From NCBI RefSeq assembly GCF_003852315.1, contig NZ_CP027762.1, positions 1,283,501-1,347,500 on the forward strand: a stretch of DNA of 64,000 bases. Direction: 5' to 3'. Source of the stretch: Pseudomonas sp. LBUM920 (lineage in GTDB: Bacteria > Pseudomonadota > Gammaproteobacteria > Pseudomonadales > Pseudomonadaceae). Below the pieces are notes generated by a model that saw nothing but the letters and a program-made list of their open reading frames with translations, was not told where the DNA came from and ran no database searches. The position numbers were made by a program, and so were the translations under genes. Shown here piece after piece: positions 34,601-43,718 of this stretch (the first letter of the stretch is position 1; every line of letters begins with the position of its first letter).

Positions 34601-36709
34601 ATGACCAAGACTCTCCACCACCGTGCCTGCCATCTGTGTGAAGCCATCTGCGGCCTGACCCTGGAAACCACCCGGGCCGACGACGGCAGCCTGGCGATCA
34701 CCTCAATCAAGGCTGACGCGCTGGACACCTTCAGCCGTGGGCACATCTGCCCCAAAGCGGTGGCATTGCAGGACATCCAGAACGACCCGGACCGCTTGCG
34801 CCAGCCCATGTTGCGCGTGGGCAACGAATGGCAACCGATCCCATGGGACGAGGCATTCACGCTGGTCGCTGAGCGCCTGGCGGGTATCCAGGCCCGGCAT
34901 GGGCAGAATGCGGTGGCGGTGTACCAGGGCAACCCCAGCGTGCACAACTATGGGCTGATGACTCACAGCAACTACTTCCTTGGCCAGCTCAAGACGCGCA
35001 ATCGGTTTTCCGCGACCTCGGTGGACCAGCTGCCTCATCACCTCACCAGTCATCTCATGTACGGCCACGGCCTGCTGCTGCCGATTCCGGATATCGATCA
35101 CACCGATTTCATGCTGATCCTGGGCGGCAACCCGTTGGCGTCCAACGGCAGCATCATGACCGTGCCTGACGTAGAGAAGCGTCTCAAGGCCATTCAGGCG
35201 CGGGGCGGCAGCGTGGTGGTGGTTGACCCACGACGCAGCGAGACGGCGGCGATCGCCGATCAGCATCTGTTTGTGCGGCCCGGAGGCGATGCGGCGTTGT
35301 TGTTCGGGTTGCTCAACACCTTGTTTAGCGAGAACCTGACGCGTGAAAGCCATTTGCCGGTCGACGGTCTTGAAGACGTGCGTCGCGCGATTGCCGGGTT
35401 TACCGCTGAAGCCATGAGCCGCCAATGTGCAATGCCTGCCGAACAGATCCGCCAGCTGGCGCGGGACTTTGCCGCAGCGGACAAGGCGGTGTGTTACGGG
35501 CGCATGGGCGTGTCCACCCAAGCCTTCGGTACGCTGTGCCATTGGTTAGTGCAATTGATCAATCTGGTGACCGGCAATCTGGACCGTGTCGGCGGCGCCT
35601 TGTGCACCTCGCCGGCCGTGGACTTGGTGGCGTCAACCGGTGGCGGGCATTTCAATCGCTGGCAGAGTCGCGTGTCCGGGCGCCCGGAATATGGCGGTGA
35701 ATTGCCGGTGTCCGCCTTGGCGGAGGAAATGCTCACCGAAGGCGAAGGCCAGATCCGCGCCCTGGTGACCGTGGCCGGCAACCCGGTGTTGTCGACGCCA
35801 AACGGTCGCCAGTTGGAGCAGGCGCTGGACGGGCTTGAGTTCATGGTCAGCATCGACCTCTATATCAACGAGACCACGCGTTACGCTGACCTCATCCTGC
35901 CGTCCACCTCGGCGCTGGAAAACGATCACTACGACACCACGTTCAATATGTTCGCCGTGCGCAACGTCACTCGGTTCAACCGCGCGATCCTGCCCAAGCC
36001 CGCAGGCGCGCTGCACGACTGGGAAATTTTTGTCGGCCTGGCCAAGGCCTTCGCGGCGCAGACAGGCGTGGCGCTCAAACCGACCATGGCGCCGGCGCAG
36101 ATGATTGACTTCGGTTTGCGTGCCGGGGCTTACGGTGACGCTTCCGATCACAAGTTGTCGGTGGCGATGCTTGCCGACCATCCGCACGGCGTGGATTTGG
36201 GGCCGCTCAAGCCCAATCTCGCCGCGCGCTTGAAGACCGCCAACGGCCGAGTGCAGGCAGCGCCAGCGGTGATCCTTGCTGACTTGGCGCGGTTCGCAGC
36301 ACACCCCGGGCCGGTGTTGGATGAACTCCTGTTGATCGGCCGTCGTCATGTGCGCAGCAATAACTCGTGGATGCATAACTATCATCGTCTGGTGAAGGGC
36401 AAGCCTCGGCACCAGTTGCATATGCACCCTGATGACCTGGCCAGTCGACAATTGAGCGATGGTCAGCGGGTGCGCGTCAGTTCGCGCATCGGCATGATCG
36501 AAGTGGAAGTAGTGGCCAGCCTGGACATGATGCCCGGCGTGGTCAGCCTGCCCCACGGCTGGGGGCATGGACGCCCAGGCGTGCAGATGAGCATTGCCAG
36601 CGGGCAGCCGGGGGCGAGTGCGAATGACTTGACCGACGAGCGGCAGTTGGACGAGTTATCCGGCAATGCTGCGCTCAACGGTGTGCCGGTGCAGGTAGCG
36701 GCTGCCTGA
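34601..36709 (+). CDS. Molybdopterin oxidoreductase family protein
   Basis: 702 residues. An N-terminal cluster-binding Cys pattern (CHLCEAICGLTLE, then HICPKA) fits a [4Fe-4S] site, followed by the molybdopterin domains (QGNPSVHNYG, GGNPLASNGS, and a long ETTRYADLILPSTSALE segment) and a C-terminal dinucleotide-binding domain (SNNSWMHNYHRLVKG, LPHGWGHG). It is a DMSO-reductase-superfamily enzyme, formate-dehydrogenase-like; the substrate is unknown. No partner subunit or Tat signal is visible, suggesting a cytoplasmic, single-subunit enzyme. I took the ATG at 34601, where the family usually begins. Confidence 0.87.
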   Translation: MTKTLHHRACHLCEAICGLTLETTRADDGSLAITSIKADALDTFSRGHICPKAVALQDIQNDPDRLRQPMLRVGNEWQPIPWDEAFTLVAERLAGIQARHGQNAVAVYQGNPSVHNYGLMTHSNYFLGQLKTRNRFSATSVDQLPHHLTSHLMYGHGLLLPIPDIDHTDFMLILGGNPLASNGSIMTVPDVEKRLKAIQARGGSVVVVDPRRSETAAIADQHLFVRPGGDAALLFGLLNTLFSENLTRESHLPVDGLEDVRRAIAGFTAEAMSRQCAMPAEQIRQLARDFAAADKAVCYGRMGVSTQAFGTLCHWLVQLINLVTGNLDRVGGALCTSPAVDLVASTGGGHFNRWQSRVSGRPEYGGELPVSALAEEMLTEGEGQIRALVTVAGNPVLSTPNGRQLEQALDGLEFMVSIDLYINETTRYADLILPSTSALENDHYDTTFNMFAVRNVTRFNRAILPKPAGALHDWEIFVGLAKAFAAQTGVALKPTMAPAQMIDFGLRAGAYGDASDHKLSVAMLADHPHGVDLGPLKPNLAARLKTANGRVQAAPAVILADLARFAAHPGPVLDELLLIGRRHVRSNNSWMHNYHRLVKGKPRHQLHMHPDDLASRQLSDGQRVRVSSRIGMIEVEVVASLDMMPGVVSLPHGWGHGRPGVQMSIASGQPGASANDLTDERQLDELSGNAALNGVPVQVAAA

Positions 36710-36795
36710 GGCGCCCGACCACCGGGCTGGAATTTTGCGTTACAATGCGCCACCGTGCCGACCTGTGAGTCGCAAAGTTCCAGCCGAGGTGTTCC

Positions 36796-37134
36796 ATGGA
36801 TATCATCGAAACGATCAAAGAGCAGATTGCCAACAACACCATTCTGCTTTACATGAAGGGCGCGCCAAACGCTCCTCAGTGCGGTTTCTCCGCGAAGGCT
36901 TCCCAGGCCATCATGCAGTGCGGCGAGAAATTCGCCTACGTGGATATCCTGCAAAACCCTGAAATCCGCGCCAACCTGCCGAAGTACGCCAACTGGCCAA
37001 CGTTCCCGCAGTTGTGGGTCGCCGGTGAGCTGGTCGGCGGCAGTGACATCATCACTGAAATGGCTGCGGATGGTTCGCTGCAAGCGCTGATCAAAGAAGC
37101 AGCGGCAAACGCAGCCGCCAAGACCGACGCGTAA
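36796..37134 (+). CDS. grxD: Monothiol glutaredoxin GrxD
   Basis: 112 residues with the CGFS active site (GAPNAPQCGFSAKA, about 30-33), the KYANWPTFPQLWV cis-Pro region and a GGSDI motif, all diagnostic of class II monothiol glutaredoxins that carry and deliver [2Fe-2S] clusters. Its place beside bfr and bfd fits an iron homeostasis role. It is followed by two strong hairpins. Confidence 0.96.
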   Translation: MDIIETIKEQIANNTILLYMKGAPNAPQCGFSAKASQAIMQCGEKFAYVDILQNPEIRANLPKYANWPTFPQLWVAGELVGGSDIITEMAADGSLQALIKEAAANAAAKTDA

Positions 37135-37136
37135 CC

Positions 37137-37217
37137 CTGAAGGCGCCGGCTAGCCGGCGCCTTCAGTGCGTCAGTCAATAAAAAGCCCCGCTTCTCGAAA
37201 GAGAGCGGGGCTTTTTT
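37137..37217. terminator. Two hairpins between grxD and bfr
   Basis: The first is a perfect 14-bp stem CTGAAGGCGCCGGC with a 2-nt loop right after the grxD stop. The second, AAAAAGCCCCGCT / AGCGGGGCTTTTTT, has A and T runs on both sides and should stop transcription from both directions. Confidence 0.85.
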
Positions 37218-37236
37218 ATGGCCTGTTGACTACGGG

Positions 37237-37707
37237 TTATTCACCCATCTGCGATTGCAGGTAGTTTTCCAGGCTGACTTTGTCGATCAGGCCCAGTTGG
37301 GTTTCCAGCCAGTCGATGTGTTCTTCCTGGTCTTCCAGAATGTCTTCGAGCAGTTCACGGCTGCCGAAATCGCCCTTGGTTTCGCAGTGCGCAATGGCGG
37401 CCTTGAGGTCGCTGTGGCTCTTTTGTTCGAACTTCAGGTCGCTGATGATCATTTCCTGGGTGTGCTCGCCGATGTTCAGCTTGCCCAGGTCCTGCACGTT
37501 CGGCAGGCCTTCCAGGAACAGGATGCGCTTGATCAACGCGTCCGCGTCTTTCATGGCCTTGATGGATTCTTTGTATTCGCGCTTGCCGAGCTTTTCCAGG
37601 CCCCAATCGTCATACATGCGTGCATGCAGAAAGTACTGATTGATCGCGACCAGTTCATTGGCAAGGATTTTATTGAGTTGCTGGATGACTGAGATGTCGC
37701 CTTTCAT
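37237..37707 (-). CDS. bfr: Bacterioferritin, heme-binding type with altered ferroxidase site
   Basis: 156-residue ferritin-like four-helix protein that assembles into a 24-mer iron store. The heme ligand Met52 is present. Of the six E. coli-numbered ferroxidase ligands, Glu18, Glu94 and His130 are kept, but Glu51 is Ala, His54 is Asp and Glu127 is Gln. P. putida has two bacterioferritins dividing heme-ligand and ferroxidase residues between them, so this may be a heme-carrying subunit needing a partner encoded elsewhere. It occupies the position of P. aeruginosa bfrB, whose site is intact. bfd is upstream on the same strand. Confidence 0.93.
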   Translation of the reverse strand: MKGDISVIQQLNKILANELVAINQYFLHARMYDDWGLEKLGKREYKESIKAMKDADALIKRILFLEGLPNVQDLGKLNIGEHTQEMIISDLKFEQKSHSDLKAAIAHCETKGDFGSRELLEDILEDQEEHIDWLETQLGLIDKVSLENYLQSQMGE

Positions 37708-37863
37708 GACTGGGGTCCTGCCCTGTATTAGCTGTGTATAAGGCGGAGTTTGAGCGGCGAAATCCCTAGTGTCAAACCTAAGTTATTGAATAATAAATGA
37801 AAATTAATCGGAATAAGAATGTTTGTGTTCCGCGTCTTGACGCTAACTAATTGAATTGCGGAC

Positions 37864-37891
37864 ATAAAAAAACCGGACACTAAGTCCGGTT
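37864..37891 (-). terminator. Terminator of bfd
   Basis: AACCGGAC / GTCCGGTT stem with a five-base loop; on the minus strand it is followed by a T run. It separates bfd from bfr. Confidence 0.8.
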
Positions 37892-37907
37892 CTTCAAAAC
37901 ACGCTAT

Positions 37908-38126
37908 TTAAGCGTGTGTAAATTCTGCTGAGTAGGGGAGTGCTGACTGAGCAGTTTGCAGCTGCGTCAGGGTTTCCCGTACCACTTGCTTGGCGAGGCA
38001 AGCACATTTACCGCACTGGCTGGCAACGCCGGTGGTTTCACGTACTTCCTTGTAGCTGCAGCAACCTTCGTAGATTGCTTCGCGGATTTGTCCGTCGGTG
38101 ACGCCAGTGCAGAGGCAGACATACAT
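37908..38126 (-). CDS. bfd: Bacterioferritin-associated ferredoxin
   Basis: 72 residues with the [2Fe-2S] ligand pattern CLC at 4-6 and CGKC at 38-41 (MYVCLCTGVTDGQIREAI start). Bfd docks on bacterioferritin and reduces its iron core for release. Monocistronic: a terminator lies before bfr, and a Fur-like box lies upstream, consistent with induction under iron starvation. Confidence 0.95.
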   Translation of the reverse strand: MYVCLCTGVTDGQIREAIYEGCCSYKEVRETTGVASQCGKCACLAKQVVRETLTQLQTAQSALPYSAEFTHA

Positions 38127-38174
38127 AAGGGAGAACCATCGCGGGTTAAGGCTTAAGTGCGATGGATCTTAATG

Positions 38175-38194
38175 TTAACGAGAATGATTGTCAA
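38175..38194. promoter_or_regulatory. Fur-like box upstream of bfd
   Basis: The AACGAGAATGATTGTCAA segment resembles the Fur GATAATGATAATCATTATC pattern. It lies 50-65 bp before bfd and also upstream of the divergent peroxiredoxin gene. Confidence 0.5.
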
Positions 38195-38367
38195 AGTAGA
38201 TTCGTAGGGTATTGCCCGGCACTGCCCGTGCGCTGACGAACGGTTTTTTCAGTGTATGATGGTCGGTCTTCACGAAGCGTGACCGCGTCACAGGGCTGTC
38301 GCTTATTCGCGTCAGACTGGGCCGGTCCTTTTACTTCAATCGTCACCCCTGCATCAGGAGATAACCA

Positions 38368-38970
38368 ATGAGCGTACTCGTCGGCAAACAAGCCCCGGAT
38401 TTCGACGTACCTGCCGTCCTCGGCAATGGCGAAATCGTAGACAGCTTCAAACTGTCTGAAGCCATCAAAGGCAAATACGGCCTGGTGTTCTTCTACCCGC
38501 TGGACTTCACCTTCGTCTGCCCGTCGGAGCTGATCGCTCTGGACCACCGCATGGACGATTTCAAGGCGCGCAACGTTGAAGTGGTAGCCGTTTCCATCGA
38601 CTCCCATTTCACTCACAACGCCTGGCGCAACACCGCCATCAATGATGGCGGCATCGGCAAAGTCAAATACACCATGGCTGCCGACATGAAGCACGACATC
38701 GCCAAGGCCTACGACGTTGAGTCCGAAGGCGGCGTGGCTTTCCGTGGCGCGTTCCTGATCGACGACAAGGGCGTTGTGCGCTCGCAGATCATCAACGACC
38801 TGCCGCTGGGCCGTAACATGGAAGAGCTGATCCGTCTGGTCGACGCGCTGCAATTCCACGAAGAGCACGGCGAAGTTTGCCCTGCCAACTGGAAAAAAGG
38901 CGACAAAGGCATGACCGCTTCCACCGAAGGTGTTGCGGCTTACCTGACCGAGAACGCTGGCAAGCTGTAA
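38368..38970 (+). CDS. 2-Cys peroxiredoxin (AhpC/TSA family)
   Basis: 200 residues. The peroxidatic Cys is in FYPLDFTFVCPSELIAL (Cys51) and the resolving Cys in HGEVCPANWKKGD (about 170), so it is a typical 2-Cys peroxiredoxin reducing hydrogen peroxide and organic hydroperoxides. It matches P. aeruginosa PA3529 in position beside bfd. AGGAG stands at the proper distance before the ATG and a terminator follows. Confidence 0.95.
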   Translation: MSVLVGKQAPDFDVPAVLGNGEIVDSFKLSEAIKGKYGLVFFYPLDFTFVCPSELIALDHRMDDFKARNVEVVAVSIDSHFTHNAWRNTAINDGGIGKVKYTMAADMKHDIAKAYDVESEGGVAFRGAFLIDDKGVVRSQIINDLPLGRNMEELIRLVDALQFHEEHGEVCPANWKKGDKGMTASTEGVAAYLTENAGKL

Positions 38971-38984
38971 GCCACGTTCGAAGC

Positions 38985-39016
38985 AAAAAAACCGGCCTGA
39001 GAAGGCCGGTTTTTTT
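38985..39016 (+). terminator. Terminator of the peroxiredoxin gene
   Basis: ACCGGCCT / AGGCCGGT stem followed by seven T residues, 15 bp after the stop. Confidence 0.9.
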
Positions 39017-39065
39017 ATGCGCGGGAAATGACCTTGTGGCGACTGGTGTTCAGTGGCTGGAGGAT

Positions 39066-39290
39066 TGTTGTGGCAATGGGTTGTTGTGGCGAGTGGGTAG
39101 GTTGTGGTGAGTGAGTAAGTTGTGGCGAGCGGGCTTGCCCCGCGTTGGGCTGCGAAGCAGCCCCAATTAGACCGCCACGATTTACCTGGCAGACCGCGTT
39201 GTTTGGTTCTGGGGCCGCTGCGCAGCCCAACGCGGGGCAAGCCCGCTCACCACAACAAGCCCGCACCACAACAAGCCCGTTCGCCACAAC
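39066..39290. repeat. REPIN with repeated terminal fragments
   Basis: A core of inverted arms (GTGGCGAGCGGGCTTGCCCC at 39122 and GGGGCAAGCCCGCTCACCAC ending about 39252) is flanked by short degenerate copies of GTTGTGGCGAGTGGG on the left (about 39066, 39083, 39102) and of AAGCCCGTTCGCCACAAC on the right (two copies). Confidence 0.8.
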
Positions 39291-39306
39291 AGCGCTCGGG
39301 CAGGCC

Positions 39307-39978
39307 TCAGTCGTTGAAGTCTTCCCAGCCGCCCATCTGCTTCCAGCGGTTGACGATGCCGCAGAACAACTCGGCCGTCTTCTCGGTGTCGTAGCGAGCC
39401 GAGTGAGCCTCACGCCCGTCAAAGTCGATACCGGCCGCCTGACAGGCTTTCGCCAGCACGGTCTGGCCATACGCCAGGCCCGCGAGGGTAGCAGTGTCGA
39501 AGCTGGAGAACGGGTGAAACGGGTTGCGCTTCATGTCCAACCGCGTCACGGCGGCATTCAGGAAGCCCAGGTCGAAGCTGCTGTTGTGGCCGACCAGGAT
39601 CGCGCGTTTGCAACCATTGGCCTTCAATGCCTTGCGCACGCCACGGAAGATATCGGTCAGCGCCGCTTCTTCACTCACCGCCATGCGCAGCGGGTGGTCG
39701 AGCTTGATGCCGGTGAATTCCAAAGCGGCTGCTTCAATGTTCGCGCCCTCGAACGGCTCGACACGAAAGAAGTGGGTGTGCTCGGGAAACACAAAACCCT
39801 GCTCGTCCATGCCGATGGTGGTCGCGGCAATTTCCAGCAAGGCGTCGGTGGCGCAGTTGAAGCCACCGGTTTCTACATCGATGACCACCGGCAGATAGCC
39901 GCGAAACCGCTCGGCCATCGGGTGACGGGAACCGCCGCCACTGTGCTCGTGTTCGTCATCGTAATGGTCTTCACTCAC
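39307..39978 (-). CDS. rnt: Ribonuclease T
   Basis: 223-residue DEDDh 3'-5' exonuclease maturing tRNA and other stable RNA 3' ends. Exo motifs are VIDVETGGF (about 32), GHNSSFDLGFLNAA (about 130) and AHSARYDTEKTAELF (about 190). A His/Glu/Asp-rich N-terminal 20 residues precede the domain. Start overlaps the pyrC stop by 4 nt, so pyrC-rnt form an operon. Confidence 0.96.
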   Translation of the reverse strand: MSEDHYDDEHEHSGGGSRHPMAERFRGYLPVVIDVETGGFNCATDALLEIAATTIGMDEQGFVFPEHTHFFRVEPFEGANIEAAALEFTGIKLDHPLRMAVSEEAALTDIFRGVRKALKANGCKRAILVGHNSSFDLGFLNAAVTRLDMKRNPFHPFSSFDTATLAGLAYGQTVLAKACQAAGIDFDGREAHSARYDTEKTAELFCGIVNRWKQMGGWEDFND

Positions 39979-41021
39979 TTGCTTTCCTCCAGCAGGCGCC
40001 AGCGCAGTGTTTCACCGGCGCGCAGCGGGATAACAGTCAGCTCGCCAAACGGCAGGCTGGCAGGGGCGGTCCAGTCTTCACGAACCAGGGTAATGCGGTC
40101 GGTATTCGCCGGCAGGCCGTAGAAACGCGGGCCGTTGAGGCTGGCGAAGCCTTCGAGCTTGTCCAGGGCATTACGCTGTTCAAACGCTTCGGCGTACAGC
40201 TCGATCGCCGCATAAGCGGTGTAGCAGCCGGCACAGCCACACGCGGCTTCTTTGGCGTGTTGAGCGTGAGGCGCGGAGTCGGTGCCGAGGAAGAACTTCG
40301 GGCTGCCGCTGGTGGCGGCGTCCAGCAAGGCCACTTGGTGAGTGTTGCGCTTGAGGATCGGCAGGCAATAGAAGTGCGGCCGAATCCCGCCCACCAACAT
40401 GTGGTTCCGGTTGTAGAGCAGGTGATGCGCGGTGATGGTCGCACCGACATTGGCCGAAGCCTCGGTCACAAACTGCACGGCGTCGGCCGTGGTGATGTGT
40501 TCGAACACTACCTTAAGCGTCGGGAACAGCTCGACCACGCGGCGCATATGCTCGTCGATGAAGACCTTCTCGCGATCGAACACGTCGACATCGCCACGCG
40601 TGACTTCACCGTGAATCAGCAGCGGCATACCGACTTCAGCCATGGCTTCGATGGCCGGCAGGATCTTGTCGATACTGGTCACGCCGGAATCGGAGTTGGT
40701 GGTCGCGCCCGCCGGATACAGCTTGGCGGCGTGCACGAAGCCGGTGGCCTTGGCCTGGCGAATTTCGTCAGGCTGGGTGCGGTCAGTGAGGTAAAGCACC
40801 ATCAGCGGTTCGAAGCGGCTGCCGGCCGGCCGTGCAGCGAGGATGCGCTGGCGATAGGCGTCGGCTTCAGCGGCATTACGCACCGGAGGTACCAGGTTAG
40901 GCATGATGATGGCGCGGCCAAATGTGCGCGCTACATCGGCCACAGTTTGGGGTAACGCAGCACCATCGCGAAGATGAATATGCCAGTCGTCGGGACGCAG
41001 CAGGGTCAGGCGGTCGGACAT
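39975..41021 (-). CDS. pyrC: Dihydroorotase, class II
   Basis: 348 residues. Zinc ligands in DDWHIHLRDG (about 12-20), carboxylated Lys in HAAKLYPAGATTNSD (about 103), His in HGEV and HITT segments, and metal Asp in GTDSAPHA (about 251). It closes carbamoyl-aspartate to dihydroorotate in pyrimidine synthesis. Start at 41021 (MSDRLTLLRP) rather than the 20-codon upstream extension. Coupled to rnt. Confidence 0.95.
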   Translation of the reverse strand: MSDRLTLLRPDDWHIHLRDGAALPQTVADVARTFGRAIIMPNLVPPVRNAAEADAYRQRILAARPAGSRFEPLMVLYLTDRTQPDEIRQAKATGFVHAAKLYPAGATTNSDSGVTSIDKILPAIEAMAEVGMPLLIHGEVTRGDVDVFDREKVFIDEHMRRVVELFPTLKVVFEHITTADAVQFVTEASANVGATITAHHLLYNRNHMLVGGIRPHFYCLPILKRNTHQVALLDAATSGSPKFFLGTDSAPHAQHAKEAACGCAGCYTAYAAIELYAEAFEQRNALDKLEGFASLNGPRFYGLPANTDRITLVREDWTAPASLPFGELTVIPLRAGETLRWRLLEESK

Positions 41022-41177
41022 TGGGGATTCCAGGCGGGTCAATCTGGTGGGAATGCTACCGGAAAAGACTCTTGCAGGCACTCGCTATCAAGTTTTGCAG
41101 GACGCTACCGATATCCCTGGGTATGCCTTAACGACGTATGACGCTTTGAAGTGTTGTAGAAACCAGTGGAGCCTCCC

Positions 41178-42086
41178 GTGCGCCAGCATTATCTAGCCCT
41201 GCTCAGTGTGTTCGCCAGCCTGCCTGCGATGGCCCTCACGTTCCAGACACGTCTGGAGAATATTGAGTGGAAGGTGGAAGGCGACCAGTTCGAATGCCGC
41301 TTGACCCAACCGATCACCGATTTCGGCTCGGGTGAGTTCGTGCGCCGGGCCGGCGAGCAGGCGACGTTTCGTCTGAAAGCCTACAACGGCGCGCTGGGTG
41401 CGGGCTCGGCGACCTTGTTGGCCGCCGCTGCGCCCTGGCAGCCGGGCCGCGGGGACATCAACCTTGGCGCCGTGCGTGCAGGCAGTGGCGAGGTGTTGTT
41501 CAACAGCTCCCAAGCTCAGGCCGGGCGGCTGTTCACCGGTTTGCTGGAAGGACGTAGCCCGACCGTGCGGCATTACGGGCGCGAAGGCGGCTACTCGGAA
41601 ATCCGTCTGTTGCCGGTCAAGTTCAACAAGGCCTACAACGACTACCAATTGTGCACCACCAAGCTGTTGCCGATGAATTACGACCAGGTCAAACAGACCG
41701 AAGTCGGCTTTCCCGGTGGCGGCATTGAACTGGACGCGGCCGCGAAGAAGAAGCTGGACGTGATTGTGGCGTTCATGAAAGCCGATCCTACCGTCAACCA
41801 TGTCGAGTTGAACGGCCATTCGGACAACAGCGGAAATCGCCTGACCAACCGTGATGTCTCGCGCCGCCGGGCGTTGGCGGTCACGGACTACTTAAAGGCC
41901 AATGGCATCCCGGAATCGCAGATTTCCATGCGGTTTTACGGCGAGAGCTACCCACTGGCGCCCAACACCAATGCCGCCAACCGGGCGCGCAATCGCCGCG
42001 TGAATATCCAGCTGGAACGCGTGGCAGCCCCCGAGAAACCGGCGCCGCAGGCCACTGCACCGAGCAACCCGGCACACACGTCTTAA
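41178..42086 (+). CDS. motY: OmpA-family flagellar motor protein MotY-like
   Basis: 302 residues: signal peptide (RQHYLALLSVFASLPAMA), a beta-rich MotY N-terminal domain (about 22-150) and an OmpA-like peptidoglycan-binding domain (about 155-280; NGHSDNSGNRLTNRDVSRRRA) and a Pro-rich tail. MotY forms the T-ring that anchors the sodium- or proton-driven stator. Start is GTG at 41178 with GGAG 6 nt upstream. Position next to pyrC-rnt and argG agrees with P. aeruginosa PA3526. Confidence 0.88.
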   Translation: MRQHYLALLSVFASLPAMALTFQTRLENIEWKVEGDQFECRLTQPITDFGSGEFVRRAGEQATFRLKAYNGALGAGSATLLAAAAPWQPGRGDINLGAVRAGSGEVLFNSSQAQAGRLFTGLLEGRSPTVRHYGREGGYSEIRLLPVKFNKAYNDYQLCTTKLLPMNYDQVKQTEVGFPGGGIELDAAAKKKLDVIVAFMKADPTVNHVELNGHSDNSGNRLTNRDVSRRRALAVTDYLKANGIPESQISMRFYGESYPLAPNTNAANRARNRRVNIQLERVAAPEKPAPQATAPSNPAHTS

Positions 42087-42215
42087 GGTGCGACCCTCGG
42101 TCGCCCGCTCGACATAATCTGTCGCTTTATCTTCATTTGCTGTCGCGCCTCTGTAAATTCACGGTTTTGGTCGGTAGAATCGACGCCTTTCCGTACAACC
42201 CCGTGGAGTGATGGC

Positions 42216-43433
42216 ATGGCCGACGTAAACAAGGTCGTTCTCGCGTATTCCGGCGGCCTGGACACTTCGGTGATCCTCAAGTGGCTGCAGGATACTTATA
42301 ACTGTGAAGTGGTGACCTTCACCGCTGACCTGGGTCAGGGCGAAGAGGTCGAACCTGCACGTGCCAAGGCGCAAGCCATGGGCGTGAAAGAGATCTACAT
42401 TGACGACCTGCGCGAAGAATTCGTCCGCGATTTCGTCTTCCCGATGTTTCGCGCCAACACCGTCTACGAAGGCGAGTACCTGCTGGGTACTTCCATCGCA
42501 CGTCCGCTGATCGCCAAACGCCTGATCGAAATTGCCAACGAAACCGGCGCCGACGCCATTTCCCATGGCGCGACCGGCAAGGGCAACGATCAGGTGCGCT
42601 TCGAACTGGGCGCCTACGCGCTCAAACCAGGCGTGAAAGTGATTGCTCCGTGGCGTGAGTGGGACCTTTTGTCCCGTGAAAAGCTGATGGATTACGCAGA
42701 AAAGCACGCGATCCCGATCGAGCGTCACGGCAAGAAGAAGTCCCCGTACTCGATGGACGCCAACCTGCTGCACATCTCCTATGAAGGCGGCGTGCTGGAA
42801 GACACCTGGACCGAGCACGAAGAAGACATGTGGAAATGGACCGTCTCCCCGGAGAACGCTCCTGACAAGCCACAGTACCTGGAACTGACCTACCGCAACG
42901 GCGACATCGTCGCGCTGGACGGCGTCGAAATGACCCCGGCCACCGTGCTGGCGACCCTGAACCGTATCGGTGGCGAACACGGTATCGGCCGTCTCGACAT
43001 CGTCGAGAACCGTTACGTGGGCATGAAGTCCCGTGGTTGCTACGAAACCCCAGGCGGCACCATCATGCTGCGCGCTCACCGCGCCATCGAGTCCATCACC
43101 CTGGACCGTGAAGTGGCTCACCTCAAAGACGAGCTGATGCCCAAGTACGCCAGCCTGATCTATACCGGCTACTGGTGGAGCCCTGAGCGTCTGATGCTGC
43201 AACAGATGATCGACGCCTCCCAGGCCCACGTGAACGGCGTTGTCCGCCTGAAGCTGTACAAGGGCAACGTGATCGTCACCGGCCGCAAGTCCGATGAGTC
43301 GCTGTTCGACGCCAACATTGCTACCTTCGAAGAAGACGGCGGCGCCTACAACCAGGCGGATGCTGCAGGCTTCATCAAGTTGAACGCACTGCGCATGCGC
43401 ATTGCTGCCAACAAGGGTCGCAAGCTGTTCTGA
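42216..43433 (+). CDS. argG: Argininosuccinate synthase
   Basis: 405 residues with the ATP pyrophosphatase P-loop AYSGGLDTSVIL (about 10), SHGATGKGNDQVRFE (about 115) and EGGVLEDTW. It joins citrulline and aspartate, the step after ArgF. GTGGAG precedes the ATG. A strong terminator follows. Confidence 0.97.
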   Translation: MADVNKVVLAYSGGLDTSVILKWLQDTYNCEVVTFTADLGQGEEVEPARAKAQAMGVKEIYIDDLREEFVRDFVFPMFRANTVYEGEYLLGTSIARPLIAKRLIEIANETGADAISHGATGKGNDQVRFELGAYALKPGVKVIAPWREWDLLSREKLMDYAEKHAIPIERHGKKKSPYSMDANLLHISYEGGVLEDTWTEHEEDMWKWTVSPENAPDKPQYLELTYRNGDIVALDGVEMTPATVLATLNRIGGEHGIGRLDIVENRYVGMKSRGCYETPGGTIMLRAHRAIESITLDREVAHLKDELMPKYASLIYTGYWWSPERLMLQQMIDASQAHVNGVVRLKLYKGNVIVTGRKSDESLFDANIATFEEDGGAYNQADAAGFIKLNALRMRIAANKGRKLF

Positions 43434-43450
43434 GTGATCTGCGTTGTTAG

Positions 43451-43481
43451 AAATGGCCCCTGTTAAGGGGCCATTTTTTTT
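43451..43481 (+). terminator. Terminator of argG
   Basis: AAATGGCCCC / GGGGCCATTT stem, then a T run. Confidence 0.9.
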
Positions 43482-43631
43482 GCCTGCCGATTAAGTCGCG
43501 GGGGTTGAACCGAACACAATGTTTAAAAACTCAGGGGGATGTTTAAGTTTTTGTCGGTCAGGAAAGTTGATGGGTTTATTTTTCAGTTCGAATTCATGTT
43601 TTGCGTTGTTGAATGAATTTTTAACACCTGA

Positions 43632-43706
43632 CTAGGAACTATGTCCTACAGAAAATTCACTACACAAGTAAGAAAGGTATGTAAGGCATGGAAAGTTCTG
43701 TAGGAA
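43632..43706. promoter_or_regulatory. Cluster of TCCTA-type half-sites upstream of the orphan regulator
   Basis: TAGGA-N6-TCCTA at 43633-43648 and the 10-bp inverted repeat TCCTACAGAA (43644) / TTCTGTAGGA (43696) lie in an AT-rich region. TGTAGGAA matches the E. coli EvgA half-site TGTARGAA, and the TTCCTA core resembles BvgA heptads. The downstream regulator is of the EvgA/BvgA type, so autoregulation is plausible. Confidence 0.45.
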
Positions 43707-43718
43707 GCAGGGGTGTAA

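Noticed and set aside
39066..39290. Short repeated fragments considered as a CRISPR or phage attachment site
   Set aside because: The fragments are parts of a REP arm and show no spacer or integrase context.
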